Positions 53,560 through 64,000 of a stretch of 64,000 bases of DNA are shown here, piece after piece (within the stretch, counting starts at the first letter, position 1; each line of letters starts with the position of its first letter). The notes under the pieces are model-generated. The model did no database searches. It was not told the DNA's origin and worked only from the letters and a program-made list of their open reading frames with translations. The translations under genes and the position numbers were made by a program. The stretch is taken from the NCBI GenBank assembly GCA_949358305.1, contig OX442314.1, positions 7,929,060 to 7,993,059 of the forward strand, given 5' to 3'. The stretch comes from Strigamia acuminata (lineage: Eukaryota; Arthropoda; Chilopoda; Geophilomorpha; Linotaeniidae).

Positions 53560-54195
53560 TGAATTTGCGGAATATTTGCTGTGAATTTAGGGCAAGTTTA
53601 CTTTGAATTTGCGGCGAATTTGGGACGAATTTGCGGCAAGTTTGGGACGTATTTGGGGCGAATTTGTGGCAAATTTGCGATGAATTTGGGGCGCATTTGC
53701 GGCAAGTTTGGGGCGAATTTGCTGCAAATTTGCGGCGAATTTGCGGCGAATTTGCGGCGAATTTGCGGCGAATTTGCGGCAAGTTTGGGGCGAATTTGCG
53801 GCAAGTTTGGGGCGAATTTGCGGCAAGTTTGGGGCGAATTTGCGGCAAGTTTGGGACGTATTTGCCGTGAATTTGTGGCAAATTTGCGGCGAATTTGCGA
53901 CGAATTTGGGGCGAATTTGCGGCAAGTTTGGGGCCAATTTGCGGCAAGTTTGGGGCCAATTTGCGGCAAGTTTGGAGCGAATTTGCCGTGAATTTGTGGC
54001 AAATTTGCGGCGAATTTGGGGCGAATTTGCGACGAATTTGGGGCGAATTTGCGGCAAGTTTGGGGCGAATTTGCGGCAAGTTTGGGGCGAATTTGCGGCA
54101 AGTTTGGGACGTATTTGCCGTGAATTTGTGGCAAATTTGGGGCGAATTTGCGGCGAATTTGCCGTGAATTTGCCGTGAATTTGCCGTGATTTGAT
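53560..54195. repeat. 11/22-bp tandem array (left arm of the TTAA element)
   Basis: Alternating 11-mers CGAATTTGCGG and CAAGTTTGGGG, about 55 units. Long frames in all directions through it (poly-GRICGKF or poly-RKFAANSPQI) are artefacts of a period lacking stop codons. Confidence 0.93.
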
Positions 54196-54319
54196 GCAAA
54201 TTTGGGTCAGATTATGTACAATTTTGAAACGATTTGTTGCGACTTTTGGGAAACTTCTTGCCCATTCTTATTGGCAAGAAGTTGTGATAATTTATATGAT
54301 TTCACGTGAGTTTATTCGA

Positions 54320-54460
54320 TACATTTACAATTTGAAATGAATTTATTCAAAATATTTACAATTTGAAATAAATTTATTCAAAATATTTCCAATTTGAAAT
54401 GAATTTATTCAAAATATTTACAATTTGAAATGAATTTATTCAAAATATTTATGAATTTCC
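54320..54460. repeat. ~31-bp repeat, ACAATTTGAAATGAATTTATTC
   Basis: Four to five copies of CAATTTGAAATGAATTTATT plus CAAAATATTTA, directly 3' of the transposase gene. Confidence 0.85.
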
Positions 54461-54488
54461 ATTACTTTATTAGATATTTTTACAATTT

Positions 54489-57309
54489 TTACTTTTTGCG
54501 TTTCCTATCTTGCTTTGGCTGTATATTTTCATTACCCGTTGTTTGGTGATTGTTTTCTTCTGTTTGCTCATCAATTATTTCGTCTTGATTTCTTTTCTTT
54601 TGTAATGCAATATTTTTATTTTCTTTCTGTTTGGTTTGAGCATTTAGAATATAGTCAGGGTCTCGTATCGGCATATTCCTTGTATGCCTGGGGTCCACAA
54701 TTTCGGGCAACAAACAGTTTAAATAAAATTTGTCCAATTGTTCCTTCATGTTGTTTTCCCAAAATGCGTCATCTCTTACAATTTCTTCAACTGACATTCC
54801 CAAAGGTGTCCATAAAACAAAATAACACTTTAATTTTCTAGTAATGTGCAGCTGTCCCTGAATTTGGTAATAATACTCATGGGTCGGTTTTAGGAATAGC
54901 TTGCCGTTTTGAATTGAGCAGTAAGTGATTTTTTTTCCCTCAACTGCCTGCAAAGGTGTCAAATTCTTCGCACATGATGGGCACTTCACTTCAACAATTG
55001 CATCTGTTCCAATTATGGCATCAGGACTGGCTCCCAAGTATCCCTTCTCCAGATCCACAAATAGCCCACATGCAATTGTTTTCAACCCATACACTTGTTC
55101 AAACTTTGCTATAGCAAATGGCTCACTGTCATTTCCATAACGCATGCCCTGAGTTTTTACAGCAGAATATAAAATGGTATGAACATTGGTTTTGCATGAA
55201 GTTGAAGGCCTCATTTTACAGATTTTTCCGTACACTGAGGCTGTCAATCTTCGTTGTCGTTCCTGCAGCCAAACAGGTGACATGGCTTGACCAACAGTTA
55301 TCTTTTCTATGTCGTTCCTCTGATCTAAAGAGACTTGTAAACTTTTCAGTATCTTCTTTTTTTCCTCTTCATAGATTGTGGTGTCCATGTCAGGTTGTTG
55401 GGCATTCTTTCCATAATCTGCATCTCCCATTGGTAGAATGTTTGAAGTTTTCTTTCGTGGTTTCAGAGCAGCAGCCTTTCGTGCTTCAATGTTATAGTTT
55501 TTTTTATCTTGACGTCTGCTAATAAATGAAGCAGTGAATTTCCTAGGACTGCGGTTAAACATCACTTCATGAACTCTGCCGTGTAGGTTGTTGTTGGAGT
55601 TGATTGAAACTACAGCAGCTTCACAACGACTTTGGTATGAGTGCCCACGACTGAAGTTAACTCGTTTTCCTCCTATAAACTTTGCTATTACTGAATTCGC
55701 ATTTTCCACTATATTGTTAGTCACATCGTGGATTAAGCTAAAAGCATTATTATGCACTCTTTCCACTACTTTTAGCATCTCTGAAAAAAGTCCTGTTGCT
55801 GACAATTGCTGTACGAGGTTTGTTTCACTTTCTTTTGGCCCAGAGCAAAAATAATTAGCACAGTTAGTGTGGTCACCAAACACGTGATACGGGCCATTTT
55901 TAACATCCTTCTTCAGTAATTGTGTTCTTTCAGAAAGTGTTAATTCATTTTGTTGCTTTCGATACTGAACTGCTTTTTGCACAGCAGTTCTAAGACGGAG
56001 TACTTGTCCACTAATAATTCGTCGTAGTGCTGGTGTTCCCAGCTTGGTGTTGCCTGCAATATCTCTGATCTTATTACAATAGTTTCGCAGAATGTGATTT
56101 CGACATTCTATTTTTTCAATGATCAAAGCATGTCCGTACGGCATTGCATCCAAAAGTCTTTTGTAGACACTACTATCTCCATCTCCGATAAGCCGAGCGA
56201 ATCTGACGCCATGCATTTCCAAACTTCGTTGAAAGCCTTCAACAATTCCATCGGCTTCCATCCCACCAGAACTACCTGTCCAGTTTTTGTAACATCGATG
56301 TTCAGGTGTAGTTTCTTGCTTTGTGTCATAAAAGGTACAAGTCGAGCAGTACTTATTCCTTATTGCAGCAAACAGAATTTTTTTAGTTCTGGCACCCATT
56401 ATTATTGCCTGAAATGTGCAAAAATTAAGAAATTTTAAAAAAAGTATAAAAAATAAATTTCCGATTGTTACCACGCCAGATGAAGAGTTGTATTTCGTTC
56501 CGTAAGAACGAGTTGCCCAAGAACCATCAGCAATCACAGTTATCAGTGGAATTCCATCAGTGTCCAAATCACTGCTTGCAGTAGCAAGTTCTGCTTCTTC
56601 TTTCCCAGCTGAAATCATTTCTTCCATTGCTGCTTTCTGATACACATTTCCCAGAGTTGCCTGAGTCTTATTGTATGTTTGTTTTGCCATAACTGGCACA
56701 TCAAGCACAGCCAGGACTTCTTCTAATTGGGAATAGCCACCTCCTGTTGTTAATATTCCCGAAACTGCAGATTCATTCGAATTCATTTTCCCATCATCGA
56801 TGGGTTCACTCCGTATCTTCTTACGTAAATTACACAGTTTGCACACAAATGTCCAAACTGTATGCAGCCCTTCCCTGCTTTCATTGACAAGGTCCATATC
56901 TTTAAATGAGCAGTCAAATGGATCGTGATCTGATATGGTTTTGATAGCAGAAAATACATGTCCTATGTCAACAATACGTCGACCCAAGTAACTGAAAAAA
57001 AATAATTTTGTAACACAGTAAAAGAATTGACTTTGTGATGTATGAATACCTTTCACTTTCTTGGCTGTATGAACCAGCAACTTCATCACTGATTGGTGTA
57101 TTCATCTCTATAGGAGAGTCACCTCCTTGATTTCGACCAGGCCTAGGTGTTGAACATAACTCTCCAATTTTAAGATGTGCACTGTCAAATTCATCAGTAG
57201 AATTTGGCAATTGAAATGAATGATCACTTCCATGATCAACAGCACATTCATTTGCAATTGGAGTATTCTCATTTTGAAAACTCAAATGTGACAGTAGCAT
57301 TGAATCCAT
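54489..57309 (-). CDS. Transposase fused to YqaJ-type nuclease, 3 exons
   Basis: Exons 57309-57050, 56991-56472 and 56408-54489 join in phase to 900 codons including the stop; translation may begin further upstream, where the frame stays open to an acceptor-like ATAG at about 57354. The N-terminal half holds ITVIADGSWATRSYG, SSGV|AIIMGARTKKILF, CYKNWTGSSGGMEADGI and RLIGDGDSSVYKRL, the signature of the Mutator-like/Kolobok DDE family. The C-terminal third has RRLTASVYGKICK, YGNDSEPFAIAKFEQ, LGASPDAIIG...IVEVKCP and YYYQIQGQLHIT, the E / D-ExK / Q pattern of the YqaJ lambda-exonuclease-like nuclease fold. The tail is lysine-rich, nuclear-signal-like (RKRKK). The intron 56471-56409 is 63 nt and readable through, so isoforms are possible. 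Confidence 0.85.
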
Positions 57310-57429
57310 TTCTGACTGCCCATCAATTTCAATGCTTTCAGGATCCTCGAATTCACTATTAATTTTTTTTTAAAATACAAATTAATGTTGGGTCAATTAT
57401 TTTTAAAGTTTTTATATTTTTATATTTGT

Positions 57430-58200
57430 CTTGCATAAAATCGCACCTAATCTGGCCCAAAATTGCCACCAAAACTGGTCCAAATGCATAAAATCGCACC
57501 AAATCTGGCCCAAAATCGTACCAAATTCGACCCAAAATCGCACCTAACCTGGCCCAAAATTTCAACCAAAACTGGTCCAAAATTGTATAAAAGTGTCCCC
57601 AAAATCTCAGAAACATTGACCAAAAATAGTTTAAATTATTGGCCAAAATCGAACAAAATTTTGCACAAAACAGCTAATTTCATTGCCATAATCGTACAAC
57701 TTCTTGCCAACAATAAAGGGCAAGAAGTTCCCCAAAATCGCAGCAAATCTTGGCCTAAATTGCACCAAAACTGGCCCAAGATGGCACATAATCTCTGGCC
57801 CAAGATTGCACATAATCTGGCCAAAAATCGCAACAAATTCTACCCAAAATCGCAACAAATCTTGCACAAAATCACAACAAATCTTGTACAAAATCGGTTG
57901 AAATCATTCCCAAAATCACACGATTACTTGCCAATAATAATTCACGGCTTATTGCCGCATATTCACAGCATATTTGTTGCCAAACATCTCATAAATATTG
58001 GCCAAAAATCGCTTTGAAACTGGCCAAAAAGCGCCTGAAAACAGACCCGAAACGCATAAAAAATGGCCAAAAATTGGAAGAAATCTTGCCCAAAATCGTA
58101 TGACATTTGGTACAAAAACAAATAAAATCTTTGACAAAATTTTTATATCTTTATTTCTGTCTTGCCTAAAAATCGTATAAAATATTCCCAAAAATCGCAC
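57430..58200. repeat. Degenerate 11-bp array (right arm of the TTAA element)
   Basis: Alternating CCAAAATCGCA and CCAAATCTGGC 11-mers; roughly the reverse complement of the left-arm motifs. Confidence 0.8.
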
Positions 58201-58249
58201 CAGAATTGGTGGTCAAACATCGCATAAATATTGGCCAAAAAGCGCATGA

Positions 58250-59250
58250 AAACAGCTGTTGTGACCATCGCTGCCATACAACGCGTGTGTGTTGCAATTT
58301 GTGCAATTTGTGTTTTGTTTGGTGATTTTTATTAAAATTTATAAATATAAATATACAAATGCATTTGCAATTTTTTTTTACGGAAATTAGTAGAAAACCG
58401 GCCGACAGTAGACAGCTGATGGCCGCGACAGCTGACTGCCGACAGTCGACGTCCAACAGTCGAAAACGTATGGCCAACATCGAAAACGTACGGCCGCAAA
58501 TTCGTGTCAAATTTGCCGCCAATCTCAAACAAATTCCCCGCCAATCTCAAACAAATTTCCCTCAAAAACGTGTCAAATTTGCCGCCAATCTCAAACAAAT
58601 TCCCCTCAAAAACGTGTCAAATTTGCGCAAAAACGTGTCAAATTTGCCGCCAATCTCAAACAAATTCCCCGCCAATCTCAAACAAATTTCCCTCAAAAAC
58701 GTGTCAAATTTGCCGCCAATCTCCAACAAATTCCCCTCAAAAACGTGTCAAATTTGCCGCCAATCTCCAACAAATTCCCCGCCAATCTCAAACAAATTCC
58801 CCTCAAATTCCCCTGCAAACACCTATAAAATTTGCCGGAAAAACGTGTCGCATGAAAACTGGCCAAAACTCGCATGAAAACTAGCCAAAAAGTGCATAAA
58901 AACAGCTGTCGACAGTCGACGTCCAACAGTCGAAAACGTATGGCCCGCCAATCTCAAACAAATTCCCCGCCAATCGGCAGTCAGCTGTCGTGACCATCGC
59001 TGCCATACACCGAGTGTGTGTTGCAATTTGTGCAATTTATGTTTTGTTTCGTGATTTTTATTACAATTTATAAAAAAAAATATATATATACAAATGCCGC
59101 GACAGCTGACGGCCGACAGTCGTCGGCCAACAGTTGAAAACGTATGGCTGACATCGAAAACGTACGGCCGACATCGAAAACGTACGGCCGACAGTCGAAA
59201 GCTGACGGTCGACAGTCAAAAACGTACGGCCGACAGTCAATGTAGTGATT
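58250..59250. repeat. Duplicated block with GACAGTCGACGTCCAACAG motifs
   Basis: The block 58255-58460 (CAGCTGTTGTGACCATCGCTGCC ... AAACGTATGGCC) recurs at 58975-59165, with many GTACGGCCGACA units. Non-coding as far as can be seen. Confidence 0.65.
58495..58830. repeat. Tandem repeat AATCTCAAACAAATTCCCC / CAAAAACGTGTCAAATTTGC
   Basis: About 12 imperfect copies of two alternating ~20-bp units within the right arm of the TTAA element. Confidence 0.88.
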
Positions 59251-59345
59251 GCCAAAGAAATGAGCGGTGACGAAGTGATTGCCAAAGAAATGAGCGGTGA
59301 CGAAGTGATTGCCAAAGCAATGATTGGCGACGAAGAGATTGACGA
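59245..59345. repeat. 33-bp tandem repeat, 3 copies
   Basis: GTGATTGCCAAAGAAATGAG followed by CGGTGACGAA, three times with the last diverged. Confidence 0.85.
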
Positions 59346-59399
59346 TGAAATGATGGCGCCGAAGTAATCCATCAATAAATTTGGGTGAAAATTTAGGGT

Positions 59400-60100
59400 T
59401 TTTTTTGGTTAGGCATCGAAATAATCGGCACCAAAGTGACCCGACATCCAAAAATATGACCCAGAATTAAAATAATATAAAATTTCAAATAAATAAATTA
59501 CTTTTTAGTTTTTGGTAAGCCATAAAACTTTTTTAAGTGGTTACAGGTCCTCTTCTTTCGCCGAGCACTTTGCCAGATTCTTGCTTTTGTACTTTTTCTT
59601 TTTGACATTTTTTATGATTGCAATGGTCGTATTGAATCAAAAGAAAAAAAAATGATCTGTGAAATCATATGACTGAAAAATCACATGACTAAAAAATCAC
59701 GTGACTAAATCATATTCCTACGCATGCTAAAGTAGTGTATCGGTACACTTCACTAATAGGTGGCAGCACAATCACATCTAAAACATTTGCTTCGTAATTT
59801 CAAGTTTACAGTAACAATTTCAAAAATTTTCATAAATAAAAATTAATGCAACATATAAAATTGTTTTATCTAGGTTTCTATTACTTCTATTTTTAAAAAA
59901 AATAAAATTTTTTTTTTTAAAATCATGTTCTAATTTTAATGATTGAAAAACAAATTGAACAAATATCACAAATGTAACATAATATAAACATTCAGTTTAT
60001 TAATTAGTATTTAGAAAAAAAAAAAAGAAAAAAAAATATGCAATAGTCATTTAGCTATGACGAAACTAAGACCGCCTTGTAGCATCAGAAAACAGGCAAG
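59400..60100. other. AT-rich right end of the TTAA element
   Basis: No coding sequence recognised. Poly-A/T runs and CACATGACT/CACGTGACT repeats at 59665-59705. Confidence 0.45.
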
Positions 60101-60124
60101 ATGGCGGGTAGGCTAGCCCCTTAA

Positions 60125-60490
60125 CAGAGAAAAATTTTGACATTTTTGAGAAAAATTTTGACCTTTTTGAGAAAAATTTTGACATTTTTGAGAAAAATTT
60201 TGACATTTTTGAGAAAAATTTTGACATTTTTGAGAAAAATTTTGACATTTTTGAGAAAAATTTTGACATTTTTGAGAAAAATTTTGACATTTTTGAGAAA
60301 AATTTTGACATTTTTGAGAAAAATTTTGACATTTTTGAGAAAAATTTTGACATTTTTGAGAAAAATTTTGACATTTTTGAGAAAAATTTTGACATTTCTG
60401 AGAAAAATTTTGACATTTTTGAGAAAAATTTTGACATTTTTGAGAAAAATTTTGACATTTTTGAGAAAAATTTTGACATTTTTGAGAAAA
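60125..60490. repeat. 21-bp tandem array, ~17 copies
   Basis: Unit AGAAAAATTTTGACATTTTTG plus few variants, starting immediately outside the right TTAA of the Kolobok-like element. Confidence 0.95.
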
Positions 60491-60910
60491 AAATATCGAG
60501 GGGATTGCCAACTGCTACAGAGGGTACTAGCTGATACTCGTAATTATTTTATTGCATTATTAATTGAAAGTTACATTCAAATCACTTGCGTGTAATAACA
60601 AACGGAATAAAGTGTATGGCAATACAATACAATTAATTTTTGTTTTTAAAAGGATAATTATGTAGTTCATACGTACATTTTGAAAGTGCCACCGAACGAC
60701 GGTTCACAGCATTACAGAATTTTTAAATTGTTAATATTTTAGTAATTTCTAACAAGAATCCAATTTTAAATAACGAAATTCACAACATTGAAATAACATT
60801 GTTTCATCATCTGTAATTTAAAAAAAATGAAATACAATTATGTATTCTATGTGTCAGCAACTGACAAAAAGATTTAAAACATTCTTGCATACTGATAGCT
60901 TTTATTCAAC

Positions 60911-61315
60911 TCATTTTTTATCACCTCTTTTGAACCAAATAAAAAACTTTCTACGCAGATACCAATTGCTAGTGTTTAAAATCCAAACGTAGAGAGAAAT
61001 CAATGACATTCCCAAACCTAATCCCACAATGCTGCCTACATCGCTTAACAATTGCGATAGTTGATATGACTGTTTCTCTTCTGAAGTCATTATAAAATTG
61101 TCACTAAAAGCAACGATTATCAGTGTGCTAGACCCATAAACTCTTTTATTCCCCACAATAATGGTTTCGTAATAAATCTTTTCGCAAGGTTGTTTACATT
61201 TGCATTGTTTTTGATTCGAGTTATAATTATTTAAGTACGTTAAATGAGCGGTAGTGATTTCTTTTGTTGAGTTACAGGCTGGCAAATTCGGTCTCCCTAT
61301 ATAAGGTAATCTGAA
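60911..61315 (-). CDS. DEG/ENaC channel, last exon (partial gene)
   Basis: The minus-strand exon starts after an acceptor (GTTTCAG at ~61316) and encodes LPYIGRPNLPACNSTKE, the thumb/palm CKCKQPCEKIYYE, a palm strand, and TM2 with QLLSDVGSIVGLGLGMSLIS, then a short basic tail and stop. It is a close paralogue of the last exon of the tandem gene (21915-21522). The TM2 pore helix is almost identical (LSQLLSDVGSIVGLGLGMSL). Upstream exons are not in this window: a degenerate LTR starts 60 bp upstream, so either the gene continues past 64 kb or it is truncated. Confidence 0.8.
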   Translation of the reverse strand, partial: FRLPYIGRPNLPACNSTKEITTAHLTYLNNYNSNQKQCKCKQPCEKIYYETIIVGNKRVYGSSTLIIVAFSDNFIMTSEEKQSYQLSQLLSDVGSIVGLGLGMSLISLYVWILNTSNWYLRRKFFIWFKRGDKK

Positions 61316-61482
61316 ACAAACCAGTTTGATGAATAGTTAATCTGCCGACAAGGTTTATGTTGGTAAACTTGTGACGATGTCGACCACAACTCCTATCGCG
61401 TTTATAGTACCGGGTAAAAGTCGCGCTCAAGTGAATAATAATACGAGATAAATAAAGTATGAACGAGTTATCAAAACAACTA

Positions 61483-62632
61483 CTCCCTCTGTCCCAAATT
61501 ATGGTATACATTTGGGGTGTTTTTTCTGTCCCAAATTATGGTATACATTTCTAGTTTTATTTGATTTTTATCATTAAAAATAAAAAATAAATACAAAATT
61601 AATTTAATTAAGTTAAATTATTAATAAATTAAGTCAACAATAAACAATGTGGAGTAAACAATAACAATAAATAATACTCCCTAACAATAATAACAATAGT
61701 GATTAACAATGAAAATTTTGTCGTGCAGTATCAAGTGCATCCTGACTGCATGTGTTGAAGTTTGTAATTGTTGCCACCTTTTGCTGTCATCACTGACTCC
61801 ATACAGCATTGTAGTGTCAAAAATACGTTGTCAAGTTTGTCTTTGTTTAATTCATTGAATGCATTCTGTACACATTCAATTAATTTGTCAATTGATTTTG
61901 GTGAAGCTTTGTGTTGTAATGATTGGATTGAATTGAAAAATCCAAGATCTAAAACGTTTAGGTCTGGACTATTTGGTGGCTGTGATTTAAATTGAATACA
62001 CCATCCATCTTTTGATCCTTCGGCCAACAAAACAGCATCATTGTCACTACTCACTAGAATGGGGTTTGGCGTTATCTTGCTGCACAAAGATGGGCTTGCG
62101 TTTATTTGCGACTGGGAATTTATTTCTAATAGCTGGAAAAACATTTTCCATCATCATTTTTTTACACATTAGCAGGAATATGTCCTTCATTATATTGTCT
62201 TTTAACTTCTTGCCAAATTCGTGAAATAGTTAGTCTAGTAACTCCAAGTTTTCCTGCAATTTCATTAATGGCGCCACGACTCAACTTATTTCTTACATTG
62301 CTTCGTTTTAGCAAGAGTTGCAGTATATAATTTCGCTGATTATCAGTTAATTGCTTCTTTTTGGTCACTTTTCTTTGCAAACAGCCATTTTCTGAATTCA
62401 TTTTTATTTTATTTGAAGCACAACAGGTGCCATTTAAATTTGAGCCCATTTTGAGAAAATTCAATTCAGCAATAATGGAACAATAAACTAATTACCCATA
62501 ATGCCACCTAGTGATCAGAAAGTGCACTTAATTTGAAAGATTATTCATTTAAAATATCTTAAAATTATACAAAACTAACGATAATCGAGAATTTTTTATA
62601 GAAATGTATACCATAATTTGGGACAGAGGGAG
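61483..62632 (-). mobile_element. Mariner-like element with Stowaway-type ends, 1150 bp
   Basis: The ends CTCCCTCTGTCCCAAATTAT and its inverse extend ~30 bp, flanked by TA (61481-61482, 62633-62634). A second copy of GTCCCAAATTATGGTATACA occurs just inside the left end (61529). The plant Stowaway/mariner consensus begins CTCCCTCCGTCCC, strikingly alike. Confidence 0.88.
61731..62464 (-). pseudogene. Broken mariner transposase (plant-like DD39D type)
   Basis: 62464-62162 encodes a helix-turn-helix region (LTDNQRNYILQLLL; GAINEIAGKLGVTRLTISRI). Then a shifted frame gives FVQQDNAKPH (second catalytic Asp), and 62144-61731 gives PPNSPDLNVLDLGFFNSIQS and NVFLTLQCCME. The PNSPDLNVLDLGFF block is the signature of plant-type mariner transposases. 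The first catalytic Asp region between the two parts is missing and frames are broken, so the copy is inactive. Confidence 0.75.
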
Positions 62633-63724
62633 TACATTTTATTGGTACCATCCAATACAATAAACACTGAATTATACAGAGTGGAAGAAAAGTCTGTTCC
62701 CCTCAAATATTTCCCGAGCAATTGCATTTAGGCCAACTTTGATGAAGCAATCGTATAGGAAGTTGGGTGAGAGCAATCCAATGATGTCATCAAATTTGAC
62801 CTTGTAGGTCATTTTCAAAGTCATTTACTTGCTAACTTCTAAACCAATCAGGTTAGAGCAAAATTTCCAATTACAAAGTTGTAGAGCACCATCAAATTAG
62901 TACTATCCAGAGAGTTCGACTTGCCATGCAGAACGGTATCGCGCATGGCCTACGCAGCAGTATGGTCATCCATGAAATGGTAGACGGTACTGCGTACGCA
63001 GGGGGTTATAGCACGTGGCTCCACACAGCAGTTTAATCATCTGGGGTACTAATAGCAGACAGACTTAGTTGGCACCAAATACAATGGAAATCAGTTTACC
63101 AAACACATGGTGCTACTTGCGGTTACTGCGTACAGACTTTTTTGGCACCATCAGGTGATGGAACCAATTTCCGATAACACCGGTGCTACTGGCGGTAACG
63201 GAATGTTGTTATACCGCAAATGACCACTCAGCCCTGACAGGAGAATACCAAATGCACACAGGAGGGTATGCTCGTCGAGGCCTTCAATTGACGGGGGCTG
63301 CATTATTCTGTAGAATAATGCAACGGTTTCAAGAGATACGCAAATCACCATGAAACCAAATAACCAAAAACAAGATAAAACCGGGGGTTCACTTCCTGTT
63401 GTCAGGAAATACATACCCTTGGTGGGATTAAATCCCACCAATCCCGTATAGCAGGAAATGGATACGGAAGAGCATAATTCGGATTATGCTAATCTTAGCT
63501 GAGAACCGGAAATGGATACCGAGGACTGAGAATGAATTCCTAGAATGCATTCTGTTTCAATTCCTCAATCTCTCAATCCGAAATGTTCAATTTCTTCTGA
63601 GATTTGACGAGACTAATCGATTTCTTGGCAGATAATAATAATGTGTTTATATTACTGTTTTCAATTGTTCATCGGGTTTACAATAAATATTACGCATATT
63701 TATTTTAAGCATTTATAACTATCT

Positions 63725-64000
63725 AGGGTTGCACCGAATATTCGGTTTATATTCGGTAATTCGGCCTATTCGGCCTAAAATATTTATTTATTTTAAAAAT
63801 GATATTTTTAAAGGAAATATTGCATTTTTTCTGTAAAAATTGCTTTTCAGAGGCAAAAATTGCACTTTATAGGCAAAAAATCACACTATTGAGGCAAAAA
63901 TCGCACTATTCAGGCAACATTCACTATTTTTAGGCAAAAATTGCATTTCTTTCAGAAAAAGGAAATTTTTAACTTAAAAAATTACATTTTTTGGGTAAAA
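63725..64000. repeat. Transposon terminus (ACCGAATATTCGG) and A-rich repeats
   Basis: GGTTGCACCGAATATTCGG is a palindromic end typical of a DNA transposon, followed by TTCGGCCTATTCGGCC and a loose ~25-bp AGGCAAAAATTGCACT repeat to the end of the window. A short related ACCGAATATTCGGCC occurs at 10616. Confidence 0.5.

Larger units (their letters stand above)
53149..60120 (-). mobile_element. Kolobok-like DNA transposon, 6972 bp, TTAA target
   Basis: Both ends read GGGGCTAGCCTACC inward (perfect 14 bp) and are bordered by TTAA (53145-53148, 60121-60124). The encoded protein is not piggyBac-like; its DGSWATRSYG and GDGDSSV motifs resemble Mutator/Kolobok-type transposases. Arrays of 11-bp motifs occupy both subterminal regions in inverse orientation. 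Confidence 0.75.
61370..63720. mobile_element. Old LTR of the large Gypsy family, interrupted by a mariner
   Basis: TGTGACGATGTCGACCACAACTCC (61371) matches the LTR start, and 62915-63550 matches the middle and end of the LTR (TTGACGGGGGCTGCA, GTGCTACTGGCGGTAAC). Between them lie the mariner (61483-62632) and ~280 bp of unmatched sequence. Confidence 0.7.

Noticed and set aside
53447-54199. Long open frames on both strands (up to 250 codons)
   Set aside because: They read through an 11/22-bp tandem array lacking stop codons in most frames; the products are pure repeats of RKFAANSPQI or GRICGKF type.
58359-58884. 172- and 126-codon frames rich in NLKQIPP
   Set aside because: Generated by the AATCTCAAACAAATTCCCC tandem repeat.
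60066-60595. Long open frames of repeated FLRKILT or SKMSKFF
   Set aside because: Direct consequence of the 21-bp satellite, a multiple of three without stops.

Overview
The window is eukaryotic nuclear DNA, most likely from an arthropod. It has spliced genes with very short GT-AG introns (mostly 50-75 nt), several DEG/ENaC (pickpocket-type) channel genes, a small secreted cysteine-rich peptide gene, and a dense load of LTR, BEL, Tc1/mariner, hAT, MULE and Kolobok-like transposons. I cannot name the species; a springtail, mite or other arthropod with compact introns would fit. One 200-N assembly gap lies at 45550-45749.

Layout. 1-7.9 kb is a graveyard of transposons: Tc1 relics, a Gypsy gag/protease fragment, a hAT MITE with 8-bp target duplication, and LTRs. 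7.9-14.2 kb holds a complete 13-exon DEG/ENaC gene on + (533 codons, every splice phase consistent). Its ninth intron contains a 2.84-kb MULE that encodes a transposase fragment, SWIM finger, ULP1-like protease and PHD finger. 14.5-19.5 kb is a decayed Gypsy element, an N-terminal MULE protein fragment and a tRNA-like repeat. 20.6-21.1 kb is the 3' exon of a short-chain dehydrogenase.

21.5-30.9 kb (minus strand) is the most unusual locus: exons for TWO successive DEG/ENaC modules, joined by one uninterrupted exon (24661-23884). That exon encodes the end of module 1 (thumb/palm cysteines, TM2), a short linker, and the start of module 2 (TM1, finger). A BEL/Pao retrotransposon has inserted into the first coding exon, and one splice junction in module 2 is off by one base, so this copy is probably no longer functional. 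A partial duplicate of the locus lies at 49.3-52.4 kb, and a paralogous last exon at 60.9-61.3 kb.

31.6-44.7 kb is a nearly pristine 13.2-kb Gypsy element: two 1653-bp LTRs with only three differences that I found, a tRNA-Gln primer site, a single 2156-residue Gag-Pol, and an extra 536-residue ORF of unknown function. 46.7-46.9 kb is a two-exon gene for a 57-residue secreted peptide with a CS-alpha/beta (defensin/toxin-like) cysteine pattern. 49.8-50.8 kb is a MULE-like element with a RING-like ORF, nested inside a MITE. 53.1-60.1 kb is a 7-kb TTAA-flanked (Kolobok-like) element whose spliced transposase carries a YqaJ-type nuclease domain; inverted arrays of 11-bp motifs flank the gene. 61.4-63.7 kb is an old LTR interrupted by a mariner with plant Stowaway-like ends.

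How the parts relate: the host genes are channel subunits, an SDR enzyme and a secreted peptide. Nearly all remaining sequence is transposon-derived, and nested insertions plus segmental duplicates supply empty-site controls that fix several element boundaries.
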